64,000 bases of DNA from Scytonema sp. UIC 10036 (GCF_009725235.1 NZ_WJFC01000052.1:5529-69528); one strand, 5' to 3'; counted from the stretch's first letter, positions 54,517 through 64,000 are shown. Made by a program: numbers and translations. The notes: generated by a model not told the origin, from the sequence alone.

Positions 54517-56142
54517 TCATTGAAATCTTTGAACGAGTGCGGCAATTGCAGTGACCAATTTAGAAGGATCGACTGGTTTAGCCATATACAGTTGAAATCC
54601 AGCTGTTAAAACTTGTTGTTGTGTCGCCTCGCCAGCGTAAGCAGTTAGAGCGATCGCGGGGATTTGCCCTCCTCGATCTGGGCTAAGCGATCGCAGTTTC
54701 TGGATTAAAGTGTAACCATCAACTTCTGGCATACCTAGATCGCTCAACAGCAAATCCGGCTTTGACTGTGCTATTGCAACGAGTGCTTCATTGGCTGATG
54801 TTGCGGTTGTGACAATTGCTCCCTGGTGTTCCAGTAGAAAGGCTAAAAACTCACGTGTATCAGCCTCATCATCCACAACTAACACTCGTATCCCTTCTAG
54901 CGGAGTGCAGAGCATAGAATATGGATAAGAATTGTTAAGTACCTTGCTATCTTCCCTTGCTAACTCATAACTCTGTTGCAGCACTGGCAAACAAACTGTA
55001 AATGTTGCGCCTTGTCCTTCTCCAAAGCTCTCTGCCCAAACTCTACCACCATGTAACTCAACAAGTCGGCGTACAATCGCCAAACCCAGCCCCAGTCCAC
55101 CTGACCTGCGGGTAATGCTACTATCTGCTTGACGGAAATACTCAAATACGTATGGCAAAAAGTCAGAAATAATACCTTGACCCGTATCCCTGACTCGAAT
55201 TTGTACCTCAGATTCAATTTGTTCTAAGTAGACTTCCACCTCTCCACCAGATGGTGTAAATTTGACTGCGTTAGAAAGCAGATTCCAAATAACTTGTTGA
55301 AGACGATTGCTATCACCCTTTACCCATCCAATTTTTGGATTCAGATTCAGATGAATTTGAATTGATTTTGCTTCTGCTGCCAATCGCACTGTCTCTAAGG
55401 CGGCTTCAATAATAGAAACAAGATTAACGATTTCTAAATTAAGCGCTAGTTTACCCCGAAGAATGCGGGAAATATCCAACAGATCGTCAATCAATTGCAC
55501 CTGTAATTCAGCATTGCGTTCGATGGTTTCAATGGCACGCAAGCTAGTAACCTCGTTCAATGAACGTTTTTTTAATAGCTTTGCCCAACCCAAAATTGGA
55601 TTCAGAGGAGAACGAAGTTCATGAGAAACTATTGCGAGAAATTCATCTTTGATGCGGTTCGCTGTTTCAGCCGCTTCTTTTGCTCGTTGGTATTCTTTCG
55701 CTACAGCCAACGCCCGATCTCGCAAGTTCCTATATTCCTGAACTCGGAACGTTAGATCGGTGACATCTTGAATTGAGAAAAGGGCATAAAACCCATCTCC
55801 ATCCAATGCAGGTACAGCAGTTACTGTGGTATGCTGAATGCGGTATTTATCTTGTGCTACGGGTACGGGAATGACATATTTATGCAATTGAGAAGAAAAG
55901 ATTGTGGGGGGTCCACCCTCAAAAATTTGGTGCAGGCGGCTAGCGTAACGGGGTTGATTCAGATGAGGAAAATAGTCATAAATAGAATTTCCTAAAATCT
56001 TACTTCTCGGGATTTTTGTCCATTCCTCTAAACAGCAGTTCCAGAATAAAACAGTGCGGTCTGAATGCAATACAAAATTTCCCAAAGGAATTCGATCTAA
56101 AAGGCTAAACTTTTCCTGTGCTTGCTCAACTTCGTTTTTCAT
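54517..56142 (-). CDS. Hybrid histidine kinase (PAS-HisKA-HATPase-REC), soluble
   Basis: 541 residues, no membrane span. A PAS-like domain (about 15-130, FVLHSDRTVLFWNCCLEEWTKI) is followed by a coiled linker, HisKA with FLAIVSHELRSPLNPILGW, and the ATPase with VIWNLLSNAVKFTPSGG, DTGQGI and GGLGLGLAIVRRLVE. A C-terminal receiver domain is VLVVDDEADTREFLAFLLEH...LLLSDLGMPEVDGY, with Asp and Lys (MAKPVDPS). It is the last gene of the chemosensory block, 54 bp after cheC. It may link chemosensory signals to a phosphorelay. Confidence 0.93.
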   Translation of the reverse strand: MKNEVEQAQEKFSLLDRIPLGNFVLHSDRTVLFWNCCLEEWTKIPRSKILGNSIYDYFPHLNQPRYASRLHQIFEGGPPTIFSSQLHKYVIPVPVAQDKYRIQHTTVTAVPALDGDGFYALFSIQDVTDLTFRVQEYRNLRDRALAVAKEYQRAKEAAETANRIKDEFLAIVSHELRSPLNPILGWAKLLKKRSLNEVTSLRAIETIERNAELQVQLIDDLLDISRILRGKLALNLEIVNLVSIIEAALETVRLAAEAKSIQIHLNLNPKIGWVKGDSNRLQQVIWNLLSNAVKFTPSGGEVEVYLEQIESEVQIRVRDTGQGIISDFLPYVFEYFRQADSSITRRSGGLGLGLAIVRRLVELHGGRVWAESFGEGQGATFTVCLPVLQQSYELAREDSKVLNNSYPYSMLCTPLEGIRVLVVDDEADTREFLAFLLEHQGAIVTTATSANEALVAIAQSKPDLLLSDLGMPEVDGYTLIQKLRSLSPDRGGQIPAIALTAYAGEATQQQVLTAGFQLYMAKPVDPSKLVTAIAALVQRFQ

Positions 56143-56196
56143 TTCCTTAGACCGATTTTAATATTTCTCGCACCTAAATTTCAGAAATTTTATTTT

Positions 56197-56802
56197 TTAC
56201 ACTACTCCAAGTTCTTCGTTAATCACATTGATTAACGTCTCAAATGTACTGAGTTCAAAAACTAAAATAATATCTCCAATAATTTCTAATTGTTTAATTG
56301 TGAAGCGTGCTTGTGCAAGTATAATTTGTGAATTACTCACATTTGTAGACAACAATAAATTATCAATTGTATCTTCTAAGTAAACGGGCAATGTGTAATT
56401 CAGGTGCTGCTTGAGCACATTGCCGATCGAACCCATCACCCCATTAATCACAATATTGCCAATTTCGCTCAGTGTGCCAATTTTGACGGCATCTAAGTCA
56501 GCCGAGCCTGGCTCTTCATTGGTTAGGACTGCAACCAATGTTGATGCGCTTTCAGTTGGGAAAATCAAGCCAGCAGTACCATAAAACGAGCCTGTAAAGC
56601 CCAGTCTTACAGACGCCAAACTATCATGCTCGAATCGTGTTGCTAATTCTTGATAGGCTTGTGAAGCAGTCAAGACTTTCACAAACGGAATTTCCAAACA
56701 AATGTGAGAGTCTATCATCTCATTGAGTAGACTTGCAGCCCGACCAACACCAATATTAATCAATTCTTGCAAGGCATCTAGTTGATCTGCTGTCACATTC
56801 AT
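56197..56802 (-). CDS. cheC: CheC-type chemotaxis phosphatase
   Basis: 201 residues. Two copies of the phosphatase motif E-x-x-N are seen: LQELINIGVGRAASLLNEMIDSH with a later Pro in CLEIPFV, and LSEIGNIVINGVMGSIGNV with LPVYLED. CheC hydrolyses CheY-phosphate. Both active sites look intact. It lies 7 bp after the cheY-like gene and precedes the hybrid histidine kinase. The presence of CheC suits a system with methylation adaptation. ATG at 56802. Confidence 0.9.
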   Translation of the reverse strand: MNVTADQLDALQELINIGVGRAASLLNEMIDSHICLEIPFVKVLTASQAYQELATRFEHDSLASVRLGFTGSFYGTAGLIFPTESASTLVAVLTNEEPGSADLDAVKIGTLSEIGNIVINGVMGSIGNVLKQHLNYTLPVYLEDTIDNLLLSTNVSNSQIILAQARFTIKQLEIIGDIILVFELSTFETLINVINEELGVV

Positions 56803-56809
56803 AAAAGCT

Positions 56810-57175
56810 TCATTCCTTCAGACTAATAACTTGCTGAACCGCCTCTCTCAATTCATTTGCTTTCGGCGGTTTATTAATAAAGTTGACTGCCCCTAAATTA
56901 TAACTTTGATTGCGCGACCCTTCCTGAATATCGGCTGAAATGATAATTGTGGGAATTTTTAATCCTTCTTCTTGTAAAGCCTCAAGAAATTCAAATCCAT
57001 TCATGTCTGGCATTAAAAGATCTGCTAGCACACAATTGGGCTTGTGGTTGTGAACCATTTCTAATCCTTCACGCCCATTAGTGGCTTCTATGATTTCATA
57101 TCCATCGCCTTGCAGAAACTTGCGGATCATCCTGCGAGAAAATGCTGCATCGTCAATAATCAGAACTAATGCCAT
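56810..57175 (-). CDS. CheY-like single-domain response regulator
   Basis: 121 residues: LVLIIDDAAFSRRMIRKFL (acidic pocket), VLADLLMPDMNGFEFL (phosphorylated Asp), IIISADI (Thr/Ser position) and INKPPK (Lys). No output domain, so it is a CheY-type diffusible messenger. The ATG at 57175 (MALVLII) is chosen, although the frame is open to 57214. It is followed by cheC, which probably dephosphorylates it. Confidence 0.9.
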   Translation of the reverse strand: MALVLIIDDAAFSRRMIRKFLQGDGYEIIEATNGREGLEMVHNHKPNCVLADLLMPDMNGFEFLEALQEEGLKIPTIIISADIQEGSRNQSYNLGAVNFINKPPKANELREAVQQVISLKE

Positions 57176-57563
57176 TAACTGTGCCCTTTTGATTTTTGAA
57201 ATCCTTATTATCAATTATAGAACTTACGCATTGTCTAAAAAAGGTTTATGTGCATTGAGCCTAATTTTCAATTTCAACTATTTTTCAGATGCATGACTTC
57301 GTGTCAAGGAGAATTTCAAGCTAAGTGTACATATAATAATGTGAGAGTCTGGTGAGAATTTTGTAAATTTTTTTAACAAAAACCTGTTAAGGTTATAATT
57401 TAGTTTAAGTACATAATCTTTTCTGCGTACAGTGCGTAAGTCATAGATTAGTGTAAGTCATAGATTAGTGTGTTAGCTAGACCGTTAAAAGACTTACGCC
57501 AACTTTGCGCGGTACTATGCCTTTGAGGTTAGGGCGGTGTGTAAAACTGTCACTTATTCTGCC
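57176..57563. other. Gap between cheR and the cheY-like gene
   Basis: 388 bp, AT-rich, no gene. A direct repeat, GTAAGTCATAGATTAGT, occurs twice at about 57428-57460. It separates the che core from the cheY-cheC-kinase group, so a second promoter probably lies here. Confidence 0.65.
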
Positions 57564-58400
57564 TTAAGTATTATGTAATCGGTAACAGATGCTCTTATCA
57601 AATTGAACTCGCTCGAATGATTCATCCAAGTTAATGGTCGTTTCGCCACTACCGAGAAATAGGAAGCCATCTGGTCTTAATTGTTGCCTTACCTTTTTCA
57701 GTAAAGCTTTCTTGGTCGGTATATCAAAGTAGATTAAAATATTGCGTAAAAATATAACGTCTATTTCAGGGAGGGATGACCAAGACTGCACGAGATTCAT
57801 CTGACGAAAATCTACCATCTGGGAGATTTCTTCCTTAATTTGCCAGTTATTATTAAGCTTATGAAAATACTTCTCACGAAGAAGTTGGGGCAGCCCACGC
57901 TTGATTTCCATCTGGTTATAACACCCTTTGCGTGCTCGTGCTAATACCTTAGTGGAAAAATCGCTAGCAATCAGCCGTACAGACCAAGTGGCAAGCATGG
58001 GAAAATGTTCGCGAATGAGCATAGCGATGCTATAAGGTTCCTGTCCGTTGGAACAAGCAGCACACCAAATATTTAGCGATCGCTGCATGGCTCGTTTTTC
58101 GATCAATTCTGGCAACACAACACATTTCAGTGCTTCAAAGGGGTAAACATCACGAAAGAATGACGTTTCATTAGTGACTAGCGCCTCTATGACTTGGATG
58201 TGAAGGTTGCCGAAGGTCTGATTTCGCAGGTAGGAGACCAAATCCCCAATTGAAGCGAATCCTCGCGATTCTGCAATTGGCTGCAGATGTAGCTCTGCCA
58301 GATAGGTTTTATCAGCGTATAATACAACACAAGAGTAATCATACACTAATTGACGAAGATAGTCAAATTCAGTGGTACTTACAGCCATAACCGACTTCAT
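57564..58400 (-). CDS. cheR: Chemoreceptor methyltransferase CheR
   Basis: 278 residues. The N-terminal helical part (YLRQLVYDYSCVVLYADKTYLAELHL) leads to NETSFFRD, then the SAM site WCAACSNGQEPYSIAMLI and DVIFLRNILIYFDI. It methylates receptor glutamates using SAM. The ATG at 58400 overlaps the cheB stop by one base (TAATG), so translation is coupled; the frame is open further upstream but within cheB. It pairs with CheB to adjust the MCP in this operon. Confidence 0.95.
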   Translation of the reverse strand: MKSVMAVSTTEFDYLRQLVYDYSCVVLYADKTYLAELHLQPIAESRGFASIGDLVSYLRNQTFGNLHIQVIEALVTNETSFFRDVYPFEALKCVVLPELIEKRAMQRSLNIWCAACSNGQEPYSIAMLIREHFPMLATWSVRLIASDFSTKVLARARKGCYNQMEIKRGLPQLLREKYFHKLNNNWQIKEEISQMVDFRQMNLVQSWSSLPEIDVIFLRNILIYFDIPTKKALLKKVRQQLRPDGFLFLGSGETTINLDESFERVQFDKSICYRLHNT

Positions 58401-59473
58401 TACGACGTACCTAAAATAGGAACTTGATAAGGACGAATTCGGCGCATGATTTCGGCTGCCATTGTCTCGAGAGGAACAACTCGATCGGCAAGCCCTGCAT
58501 TTACAACCAATCCGGGCATCCCCCACACCACACTACTCTCTTTGTCTTGTGCAAGCACCTGTCCTCCTGCTTCGCGGATACATTGGCAGCCATGTAACCC
58601 ATCTTGTCCCATCCCCGTTAGTATAACTGCAAGTGCCCCAGCACCATAGACTTGTGCAACCGAACGCAAGAGGACATCCACTGAAGGGCGACAGGAATTT
58701 TCAGGAGGTTTCTGATGGGTAGCCAGTCGAACCACAGTTTTGTCGCGTTGCACAACCATGTGAAAATTTCCTGGTGCGATCCAAGCTTGTCCGGGTTCTA
58801 GTACTGCTCCAGGAATCGCTTCATCGACTTTGATTTGACACTTAGAAGATAATCGTTCCGCTAATAGTTTTGTAAACATTGGAGGCATATGTTGCACGAT
58901 CAAGATGGGAACCGGAAAATCGGATGGAAGCTCTCTCAGCAATGTAGCGAGAGCATTGGGTCCTCCAGTAGAAACTCCAATTGCGACAACATTGACTTGC
59001 TCTACCCGAGTGCGTACAGGAGAAACAGTTTGATGCATTGTAATTGGCGTTAGCAAAGGCGTCGCTCTGGCACCAAATACCTTAATTTTGGGGATTAAGT
59101 TCTCGCGGATATGTTGGTTTATTGCCTCCACACTCCCTAAATTACTCGGTTTTGTTGCGTAATCCGATGCACCTAAAGAGAGAGCTTCGAGTGTCGCGAT
59201 CGCTCCGGTACGCGTGGAAGCGCTGAACATAATCACCGCCAAGTGTGGATAAATTTGTCGGATTGCCGCAAGGGTTTCTAAACCATTCATCTCTGGCATC
59301 TCGACATCCAATAGCACAACATCAGGATTGACATGGGGAATCTTAGCCAGGGCAATGCGACCATTGGCTGCAACCCCTACGACTTCTAGTTCTGGATCGC
59401 CCGACAAAATCTTACTGACTCGCGAGCGAACTACAACCGCGTCATCCACAACCAGCACCCGAATCTTGGGCAT
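58400..59473 (-). CDS. cheB: Receptor methylesterase CheB
   Basis: 357 residues. Receiver domain: VLVVDDAVVVRSRV, VLLDVEMPEMNGLE (phosphorylated Asp) and MFSASTRTG. The methylesterase domain has the triad in GVSTGGPNAL (Ser), QHMPPMFTKLLAERL (His) and ILTGMGQDGLHG (Asp), then GMPGLVVNAGLADRVV. It demethylates or deamidates receptor residues when phosphorylated by CheA. It is 15 bp after the mcp gene and overlaps cheR. Confidence 0.97.
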   Translation of the reverse strand: MPKIRVLVVDDAVVVRSRVSKILSGDPELEVVGVAANGRIALAKIPHVNPDVVLLDVEMPEMNGLETLAAIRQIYPHLAVIMFSASTRTGAIATLEALSLGASDYATKPSNLGSVEAINQHIRENLIPKIKVFGARATPLLTPITMHQTVSPVRTRVEQVNVVAIGVSTGGPNALATLLRELPSDFPVPILIVQHMPPMFTKLLAERLSSKCQIKVDEAIPGAVLEPGQAWIAPGNFHMVVQRDKTVVRLATHQKPPENSCRPSVDVLLRSVAQVYGAGALAVILTGMGQDGLHGCQCIREAGGQVLAQDKESSVVWGMPGLVVNAGLADRVVPLETMAAEIMRRIRPYQVPILGTS

Positions 59474-59488
59474 AATTATAAAAATTAA

Positions 59489-60793
59489 CTAATATTTAAA
59501 TTTATTGACAACTTTCTGTAAATCTGCTGCCATGCGAGCTAGCTCTATAGCTGCTTGTGACATATGACTGGCTCCATCCGTCGTGCTTTGAGCATTGAGC
59601 GCCACAATTCCAATATTTTTTGCAATATCCGATGTTCCTTTGGCAGCTTCAGCGATATTCCGAGCAATTTCATTAGTGGTGACTGTTTGTTCCTCAACAG
59701 CGCTAGCGATCGTGCTTTGCAAGTCGTTAATCTGGTTGATAATGTCAGTAATCTGAGCGATCGCATCAACAGCACTTTTTGTATCCGTCTGAATTGCTTC
59801 AATTCGCTGACTAATATCTTCGGTGGCATTTGCCGTTTGTTTGGCTAGTTCCTTCACCTCGTTGGCGACTACAGCAAATCCCCTACCCGCATCCCCAGCT
59901 CTTGCAGCTTCAATCGTGGCATTGAGTGCTAGTAACTTTGTTTGTTGAGCGATCGAGGTAATTACCCTAATGACTTTGCCAATTTCAATACTACTTTGAC
60001 CGAGTTTGTCAATTGTCTGATTTGTGCGCTCGGCGGTTTTAACAGCCTGAGCCGCCACCTTTGCTCCTTCAACGACAGTTTTAGCAATTTCTCGAATGCT
60101 GGCATTCATCTCTTCCACCGCAGTCACAATTGTACTGGTATTCTGATTTACCTGTTCTGCTGAGGCAGAGGCGGAAGTTGCCTGTTCTGATGTTTGTTTG
60201 GCGTTCTCAGTCATTTCCTGACTGACTGCGGTTAGTTCTTCTGAGGAAGATGCAACTGCGGTTGCAACCTCTGCCATTTGTCTAATGGACGATTTCAAGC
60301 TACCAATCATTTGATTGGTATTATCAGTAAGTTGCTTAAACCCTCCAGCATTGTGTTCTTCAATTTGCTGGGACAAATTTCCTTTGGCAACGGCAAGCGT
60401 GACTTCATTTATACTTTGGATCTGCTCTGTTAGATTTGATGACATGCGGTTCAAGTTGTCAAGTGATTCTTTCCAAGAACCTTTAGTTCCTTTGACAATG
60501 ACTTGAGAACCAAACTTCCCTTGTGTACCAATATCGGATGCCAAGCGATCGACTTGGCTGACAAAACTTTGATTCAAACTCACCCACTCATTAAAAACCG
60601 AGGCAATCTCAGCCAAGCCATTATTCTCCACTGGTAAACGGACGCTAAAATCACCGTCTCGGGCTGCTTTCATTGCTTCTAGTAACGGTTGCAGTTGCAC
60701 ATCTGTTGCACTGTGTTCGGTGTCTACCGAGTCCTTACTATTTACCGAGGGAGATTTAGAGTTGGCTGTTTTGCCAGCCCGATTTGTAGTCAT
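59489..60793 (-). CDS. Soluble methyl-accepting chemotaxis protein
   Basis: 434 residues with no membrane span. Two HAMP-like segments (about 33-85 and 115-165) are followed by the signalling helix pair, whose tip [37 protein letters not shown] is canonical. The protein has no clear sensory domain, so the input is likely another protein or cytoplasmic state. The ATG at 60793 has AGGAG nine bases upstream, so I choose it over the TTG at 60799. It lies between cheW and cheB. Confidence 0.93.
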   Translation of the reverse strand: MTTNRAGKTANSKSPSVNSKDSVDTEHSATDVQLQPLLEAMKAARDGDFSVRLPVENNGLAEIASVFNEWVSLNQSFVSQVDRLASDIGTQGKFGSQVIVKGTKGSWKESLDNLNRMSSNLTEQIQSINEVTLAVAKGNLSQQIEEHNAGGFKQLTDNTNQMIGSLKSSIRQMAEVATAVASSSEELTAVSQEMTENAKQTSEQATSASASAEQVNQNTSTIVTAVEEMNASIREIAKTVVEGAKVAAQAVKTAERTNQTIDKLGQSSIEIGKVIRVITSIAQQTKLLALNATIEAARAGDAGRGFAVVANEVKELAKQTANATEDISQRIEAIQTDTKSAVDAIAQITDIINQINDLQSTIASAVEEQTVTTNEIARNIAEAAKGTSDIAKNIGIVALNAQSTTDGASHMSQAAIELARMAADLQKVVNKFKY

Positions 60794-60813
60794 TCCCAAA
60801 CGCTCCTCTATTC

Positions 60814-61269
60814 TTATCTAAAATTAGCATCTAAAATTTTTTCGATATTTAGAACTAGCACAAACCCTTCTTGGAGTGGGTAAGCTCCTGCTAGCATTTG
60901 ACGCATTTTACCTTTTAGCGTTGCGGGTGGAGGTTGAAAGGTTTTTGTTGTAAACTCCAACACATCTTCAACTTCATCAACTAGCAAGCTAACTGCTTCA
61001 TCGTCAGAACAGACAACGATATGAAATCCTTGGGTTTCATCTACAAATTTAGCGGTCGATCGCAGGACTGACTCACCCATTTCTAATCGCTGCTGCAAAT
61101 CGATCGCCGTTAGAATTTGTCCCCGCAGGTTAATGAGTCCACATATATCAGGTGGTGCTAAAGGTACACGAGTCATCTCTTGGGAGCGAATCACTTCTTG
61201 AACATACTTTATGTCAATCCCAAAGTAAATTTGATTGACAAAAAAAGTGCAAAGTTTTTGTTCAGCCAC
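60814..61269 (-). CDS. cheW: CheW adaptor
   Basis: 151 residues: [46 protein letters not shown] (the LRG-x-I-x-P-like core) and [12 protein letters not shown]. CheW links the receptor to CheA. It starts with a GTG inside the last codons of cheA (8-bp overlap). The C-terminal part ([20 protein letters not shown]) is normal for the family. Next is the mcp gene, 20 bp on. Confidence 0.93.
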   Translation of the reverse strand: MAEQKLCTFFVNQIYFGIDIKYVQEVIRSQEMTRVPLAPPDICGLINLRGQILTAIDLQQRLEMGESVLRSTAKFVDETQGFHIVVCSDDEAVSLLVDEVEDVLEFTTKTFQPPPATLKGKMRQMLAGAYPLQEGFVLVLNIEKILDANFR

Positions 61270-63499
61270 GATTGGTTGTTTGCAGTAAATAGGGGTTGGA
61301 AATCCGAATCACAGTCTCAATGTCAAGAATTTCCGTAATTCTACCTTGAATGACAGCACTCATCAGAACGCCCGGTCTACTAGGGATACCTTCGATTGTC
61401 AGTGGTTCTTCGACTATATCGAGAATGCGATCGACCACTAGCCCAACACTCAGTTCTGGGTAGGGAGAAACAATTACCATCTCGAGCGTCTCTGCTTCAC
61501 TGACAAAAGCTCCTTCGCCATCGCCAAATACCGCATGCAGATCGATCAGTGGCAAAATTCTACCGTAAGATTGCACCACATAGTGATTTCCTACTTTCTC
61601 CACAGCAGAAAGAGGAATTTCTTCCAGCCGAAACGCTACTGTGAGGGGAATACCCATGGGTGTACTCTGGGGACTCTGAAATAGCAAAATCTGTTGGCGA
61701 TTGACTTGGTCTTGGATGTTTGCTGCTGTGTCACTCGACAACAGCTGCTTTTGTTTCGTAATTATACCAGCCCGGTTTGCCAAACCCACGACATCTATAA
61801 TTAATGCGACTCTACCATCTCCGAGAATAGTAGCTCCTGCAAATAGGGATAGCACCTGCAACTGCTTTCCCAAAGGTTTAACGACGATATCCAAAATATC
61901 TTCTATTGTGTCTACGATCAGCCCAAATCGATAGTTCTCAGCTTGGACAATTACGAGGCTCAGTGTTTCCAAACTGGTAACCTTGTCTTCAATTTGCAAG
62001 ACTTGATTGAGGTAAACTAGTGGCACCAAATCGCCCCGCAAGCGATACACGGGTACGTCGTAAAGCATCTCAATACTATTAACTGCCTGTTCTGCTTCCA
62101 AGCGAACTAACTCTTGTAGGCTTGTTTGGGGAAGGGCATAGCGATCGCCTCCACAGGTTACAATTAATGCCGGGATAATGGTCAGCGTCAGCGGAATCTT
62201 CAGTTTGAATGTCGTTCCTTGTCCCAGTTGACTGTGAATTTCAATGCTGCCGTTAATTTTCTCAATATTGCTCTTGACAATATCCATCCCAACCCCTCGT
62301 CCAGAAAGGGTGGTTACTTGTTCGCTAGTGGAGAAGCCCGGTAAAAAAATTAAGTTCATAGCCTCCGACTCGCTCATTGTCGCAGCCTGCACAGCACTCA
62401 CTAAACCAAGCTGCTGCGATCGCACTTTAAGTTGCTCTGGGTCGAGACCTCGACCATCATCGCCAATCTCAATATTCACTTTACCGCTTTCATAAAAAGC
62501 TCTCAAAAATATGTGTCCTACGGTTGGTTTACCACAAGCAGCCCGCTCGGCTGGTAACTCAATGCCATGATCGATGCAGTTACGGACTAAGTGAGTCAAG
62601 GGGTCTTTGATAGCTTCTACAATACTTTTATCCAGTTCTGTATCTGCTCCTTCCATTTCTACCTGGACTTGTTTCCCGGAGGTGAGTGCCAAATCGCGAA
62701 TCACGCGAGGAAATTTTTGCCAAATGGTACTCATTGGCTGTAGCCGAGTTTTCATCACCCCTTCCTGCAACTGGGCTGTAATTAGGTTAAGGCGCTGGCA
62801 AGCCGCAACAAAGGCAGTATCCTGAAACCGATCTGAAAATCCGAGTACTTGGTTGCGGACTAAAACGAGTTCACCAACCAAGTTCATCACCCGATCCAAT
62901 AAAGAAACATTGACTCGGATATGAGAAGATTCTGATGCAGTTAGGACTGAAACTTCTGCAAGTTCGCCACCGCTCGACTCGACAAACTCACCTTGCTGTG
63001 GTGTCGGAGGATTAACATCAGAAAGAGGTAAGCCAGAGACTGCGATCGCTGGTTCGGTTTCTTGCAATTGCGTCAAAGCTTTGATGAGTGCTGAGTAATC
63101 GTTATCGCCCTCATGCTTGGTAGTCTTTATCTGGTATAAAATCTGCCGAATGCTGTCAACTGTTTGCAGTAAAATACTGACGATTTGAGGGGTTACCGCT
63201 AGCTTGCGATCGCCCTTGGGGCGGCTCCCTCTGGAAGCATCGCCGTCAGGTGAGTGCAAAGCATCATCGCGCAGAGAACTTAACAAACTCTCCCCTGCAT
63301 GGGCAAGTGATTCTAATTTTGGAAACGGTAGAAAGCCGCAATTTCCTTTCAAGGTGTGGAGTGAGCGATAAATGCGAACTAGCGCTTCTCCATTAGAAGA
63401 TGCTGTTTCTAAATCAATAATATCTCGTTCAATTCGATCCAGATTCTCGTAGCTCTCAAGTAGAAATGCTTCTATATCATCATTTTCTGCTAACTCCAT
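61262..63499 (-). CDS. cheA: Chemotaxis histidine kinase CheA with two CheW-like domains
   Basis: 745 residues. Hpt domain with the phosphorylated His near residue 48 (SLHTLKGNCGF), then a variable linker, the dimerisation region (VNVSLLDRVMNLVGELVLVRNQVLGF, about 193-220) and the ATPase with IKDPLTHLVRNCIDHGIELP, IGDDGRGLDPEQL and GRGVGMDIVKSNIE. It ends in two CheW-like domains (about 440-585 and 605-740). No P2 domain is evident and no receiver domain is attached. It phosphorylates CheY and CheB. The ATG at 63499 is preceded by a short upstream ORF. This is the first gene of the che run. Confidence 0.96.
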   Translation of the reverse strand: MELAENDDIEAFLLESYENLDRIERDIIDLETASSNGEALVRIYRSLHTLKGNCGFLPFPKLESLAHAGESLLSSLRDDALHSPDGDASRGSRPKGDRKLAVTPQIVSILLQTVDSIRQILYQIKTTKHEGDNDYSALIKALTQLQETEPAIAVSGLPLSDVNPPTPQQGEFVESSGGELAEVSVLTASESSHIRVNVSLLDRVMNLVGELVLVRNQVLGFSDRFQDTAFVAACQRLNLITAQLQEGVMKTRLQPMSTIWQKFPRVIRDLALTSGKQVQVEMEGADTELDKSIVEAIKDPLTHLVRNCIDHGIELPAERAACGKPTVGHIFLRAFYESGKVNIEIGDDGRGLDPEQLKVRSQQLGLVSAVQAATMSESEAMNLIFLPGFSTSEQVTTLSGRGVGMDIVKSNIEKINGSIEIHSQLGQGTTFKLKIPLTLTIIPALIVTCGGDRYALPQTSLQELVRLEAEQAVNSIEMLYDVPVYRLRGDLVPLVYLNQVLQIEDKVTSLETLSLVIVQAENYRFGLIVDTIEDILDIVVKPLGKQLQVLSLFAGATILGDGRVALIIDVVGLANRAGIITKQKQLLSSDTAANIQDQVNRQQILLFQSPQSTPMGIPLTVAFRLEEIPLSAVEKVGNHYVVQSYGRILPLIDLHAVFGDGEGAFVSEAETLEMVIVSPYPELSVGLVVDRILDIVEEPLTIEGIPSRPGVLMSAVIQGRITEILDIETVIRISNPYLLQTTNRG

Positions 63500-63549
63500 T
63501 GCGTTAATAGGCTATCAATTTAACTCTTTTGGTTCATCCTAACCTAATT

Positions 63550-63690
63550 TTACGCTCTGGTGGGTCTGGAATGGCTCGTAAGGTGCTTCACTTCTGCCTT
63601 CAAATCAAGACCTGCAACAGACCCATGTAGCGATCGCACAATTTCCCTATTGGTAAATGTTTGTACCTCAATACTACGCTTCAAAGCCAT
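63550..63690 (-). CDS. 46-residue ORF just upstream of cheA
   Basis: An ATG at 63690-63688 opens a 46-codon frame, MALKRSIEVQTFTNREIVRS, then LHGSVAGLDLKAEVKHLTSH and a basic end SRPTRA, with TAA at 63550-63552. AGGAGG stands about 15 bases upstream, a little far. No family is recognised. It is on the same strand as cheA, 50 bp before it, so it would be co-transcribed if real. It may be a leader peptide or chance. Confidence 0.4.
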   Translation of the reverse strand: MALKRSIEVQTFTNREIVRSLHGSVAGLDLKAEVKHLTSHSRPTRA

Positions 63691-64000
63691 GTGCCTATTT
63701 TGTCAACCTCCTGCTGAACTTTTAAAAGTATCTAGATTAATAAAGTTATTTCTCTTGATTTACGAAAAAGCAAATATATTTTGCAGCCTGAGAAAATTAG
63801 TATTTCCTGACAATTCACTAAATATACTTAAGTATAAATCATTTAAATAACTAATAAATTTCCGTATATACTGAATTCAATATGTGTTTTTAGGCTTGAC
63901 AACAAAAATGTTACGTATTTTCCACAGTTCATTAGCTTTTTCTTTATAATTTCTTTATATTTTCTTTATAAAAGCTCAGTGAAAACACGTTGTTCTACTG
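63691..64000. other. Region upstream of the che operon
   Basis: 310 AT-rich bp with no credible gene on either strand. Three copies of TTTCTTTATA occur at 63939-63970. The che operon's promoter is likely here, but no -10/-35 pair can be assigned safely. Confidence 0.6.

Noticed and set aside
63560..63850. 96-codon plus-strand ORF upstream of cheA
   Set aside because: AT-rich and not protein-like; the opposite-strand 46-codon frame has better signals.

Overview
The window comes from a filamentous, probably heterocyst-forming cyanobacterium (Nostocales-type). The evidence is the oxygenic-photosynthesis genes (ndhB, psb32, menG), the frequent GCGATCGC (HIP1) octamers, an RNase P RNA gene carrying a heptamer insert, and tracts of short tandemly repeated heptamers (STRR: TTAGTGG/CCACTAA, TTTGTCA/TTGGTCA, ATGAATT and AAAATCC types) in almost every intergenic gap. 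Only chromosomal housekeeping and accessory genes are seen; no tRNA or rRNA was recognised.

Layout. 1-2233: 5' part of holA (minus), a DUF1868 2H-type protein and the cobalamin gene cobH/cbiC. 2589-13124: a membrane/AAA cluster (RDD protein, two paralogous membrane proteins, a SpoIIM/DUF95 protein, DUF58, MoxR ATPase, DUF4350, DUF4129). It is interrupted at 5300-6820 by a cas-less CRISPR array, whose sixth repeat is split by a 333-bp mini-transposon. 13434-18650: DUF2243, NADAR, Psb32, DUF4346, FemAB-like GNAT, AcpH-like and RibD-reductase-like proteins. 18937-24422: a Cache-type histidine kinase, a Gfo/Idh/MocA oxidoreductase, rnc, rnpB and an unknown protein. 24465-31039: CorA, a GH13 enzyme, an aspartyl-protease-like pair, and groEL with a perfect CIRCE operator and a clear terminator. 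31171-33353: a group II intron with an internally deleted RT/maturase/HNH ORF, sitting in a broken host gene. 33416-39033: a WecA-like transferase, fabG, trxA, an ECF sigma factor fused to a ClpX-type zinc finger, gene remnants and a VapBC pair. 39055-54056: prmA, serA, menG, DUF445, a PgpH-like 7TM-HD protein, an ADP-ribosylglycohydrolase-like protein, aroQ with a 45-residue microprotein, topA and ndhB. 54143-63499: a TnpB relic, then a chemosensory block on the minus strand: cheA-cheW-mcp-cheB-cheR, a gap, then cheY-like, cheC and a hybrid histidine kinase.

How genes work together. The minus-strand che block forms one tight operon (overlaps or gaps of at most about 20 bp from cheA to cheR) with a full methylation/demethylation pair, a soluble receptor, a CheC phosphatase and a second phosphorelay output. 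The MoxR-DUF58-DUF4350-DUF4129 genes, together with RDD and SpoIIM, look like one membrane-associated AAA chaperone module. menG, ndhB and psb32 serve photosynthetic electron transport; aroQ, serA, fabG and cobH are biosynthetic.

Most striking structures: (1) the mini-transposon with TGT...ACA ends, 5-bp target duplication and repeated internal motifs, inserted exactly inside a CRISPR repeat; (2) heptamer tracts that supply the stop codon of many genes; (3) an ECF sigma/zinc-finger fusion with an internal ribosome-binding site; (4) a group II intron ORF that lost the RT core but kept YADD, maturase and HNH parts in frame.
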